This document shows positions 13,485 through 13,706 of a stretch of 13,706 nt of DNA, piece after piece. A program made the position numbers and the translations under genes. The notes under the pieces were generated by a model. The model did not search any database, was not told where the DNA came from, and saw only the letters and a program-made list of their open reading frames with translations. Location of the stretch: assembly GCA_030691295.1 (NCBI GenBank), contig JAUYEQ010000404.1:1-13706 (forward strand). The letters run 5' to 3'. The number at the start of each line of letters is the position of its first letter. The stretch's first letter is position 1. Source of the DNA: Bacteroidota bacterium. GTDB taxonomy: Bacteria > Bacteroidota > Bacteroidia > Bacteroidales > Prolixibacteraceae.

Positions 13485-13706
13485 TTGCCGGTATAATTTA
13501 ATCCGGCTCAAAATCCCCCCATCCGTCGATAAAATCACGCCAAACTTCTATTGCATTTTATTAAGACCTAAATTGAGCGAACAACAAATTCAGTTTCCCT
13601 TCTGGGTTCACTTGATGTAGTCGATGTAGTGTTTTTAATTGAATTTTTGTGGTTTGCTTCAGGATAGGCCTATTTTCGGGTACTTATCTTCGCTAATATC
13701 TCAAAA
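13485..13706. other. Right-edge stretch without a convincing gene
   Basis: A 5-bp hairpin (GCCGG 13487-13491, CCGGC 13503-13507) follows the macrodomain gene but lacks a T-tract. On the minus strand two short stop-bounded frames (13498-13560 and about 13561-13683) read like protein C-termini, without start codons. They may be remnants or chance. Confidence 0.3.

Noticed and set aside
13487..13507. Terminator after the macrodomain gene.
   Set aside because: Only a 5-bp stem with an 11-base loop and no T-tract on either strand.

Overview
The window looks like chromosomal DNA from a pigmented member of the Bacteroidota, perhaps Marinilabiliales/Prolixibacteraceae-like; the phylum is fairly secure, the lower rank is a guess. 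The grounds are Bacteroidota-type promoter boxes (TAnnTTTG, with little Shine-Dalgarno), a lipid A kinase gene (lpxK) followed directly by a purine nucleoside phosphorylase gene, and a flexixanthin-type carotenoid gene set.

Region 1 (1-7746) is a divergent carotenoid locus. From a 108-bp intergenic region (5337-5444), crtI and crtB run rightwards: crtB makes phytoene and crtI desaturates it towards lycopene. crtD runs leftwards (1-hydroxycarotenoid 3,4-desaturase), and further left on the same strand lie cruF (1',2'-hydratase), crtW (4-ketolase) and the start of a PlsC-family acyltransferase cut by the window edge. cruF, crtW and the acyltransferase overlap and should be translated together. 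With a lycopene monocyclase, which is not in the window, this set would give a deoxyflexixanthin-like ketocarotenoid; the acyltransferase suggests an acylated end product.

Region 2 (about 1472-3822) splits the leftward arm between crtD and cruF. It carries a class II Fic AMP-transferase gene, a 190-bp non-coding stretch with an imperfect direct repeat and a hairpin, a ParD/ParE-type toxin-antitoxin pair with a palindromic operator inside its promoter, and a degenerate tandem array of ten units of about 20.3 bp. The fic stop codon lies inside the cruF start, so cruF-crtW may now depend on transcription entering from fic. This is the most unusual arrangement in the window.

Region 3 (7774-9518) holds a leftward AAA-type ATPase with a DUF234-like C-terminal domain, then about 340 bp without a gene containing a long REP-like palindrome.

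Region 4 (9519-13484) is rightward: lpxK overlapping punA by 62 bp, a lipoprotein Gfo/Idh/MocA-like oxidoreductase with its own promoter, a strong intrinsic terminator whose T-tract also forms the -7 box of the next promoter, and a YmdB-type macrodomain ADP-ribose hydrolase. The last 220 bp hold no convincing gene. No tRNA, rRNA, CRISPR array or transposase gene was seen.
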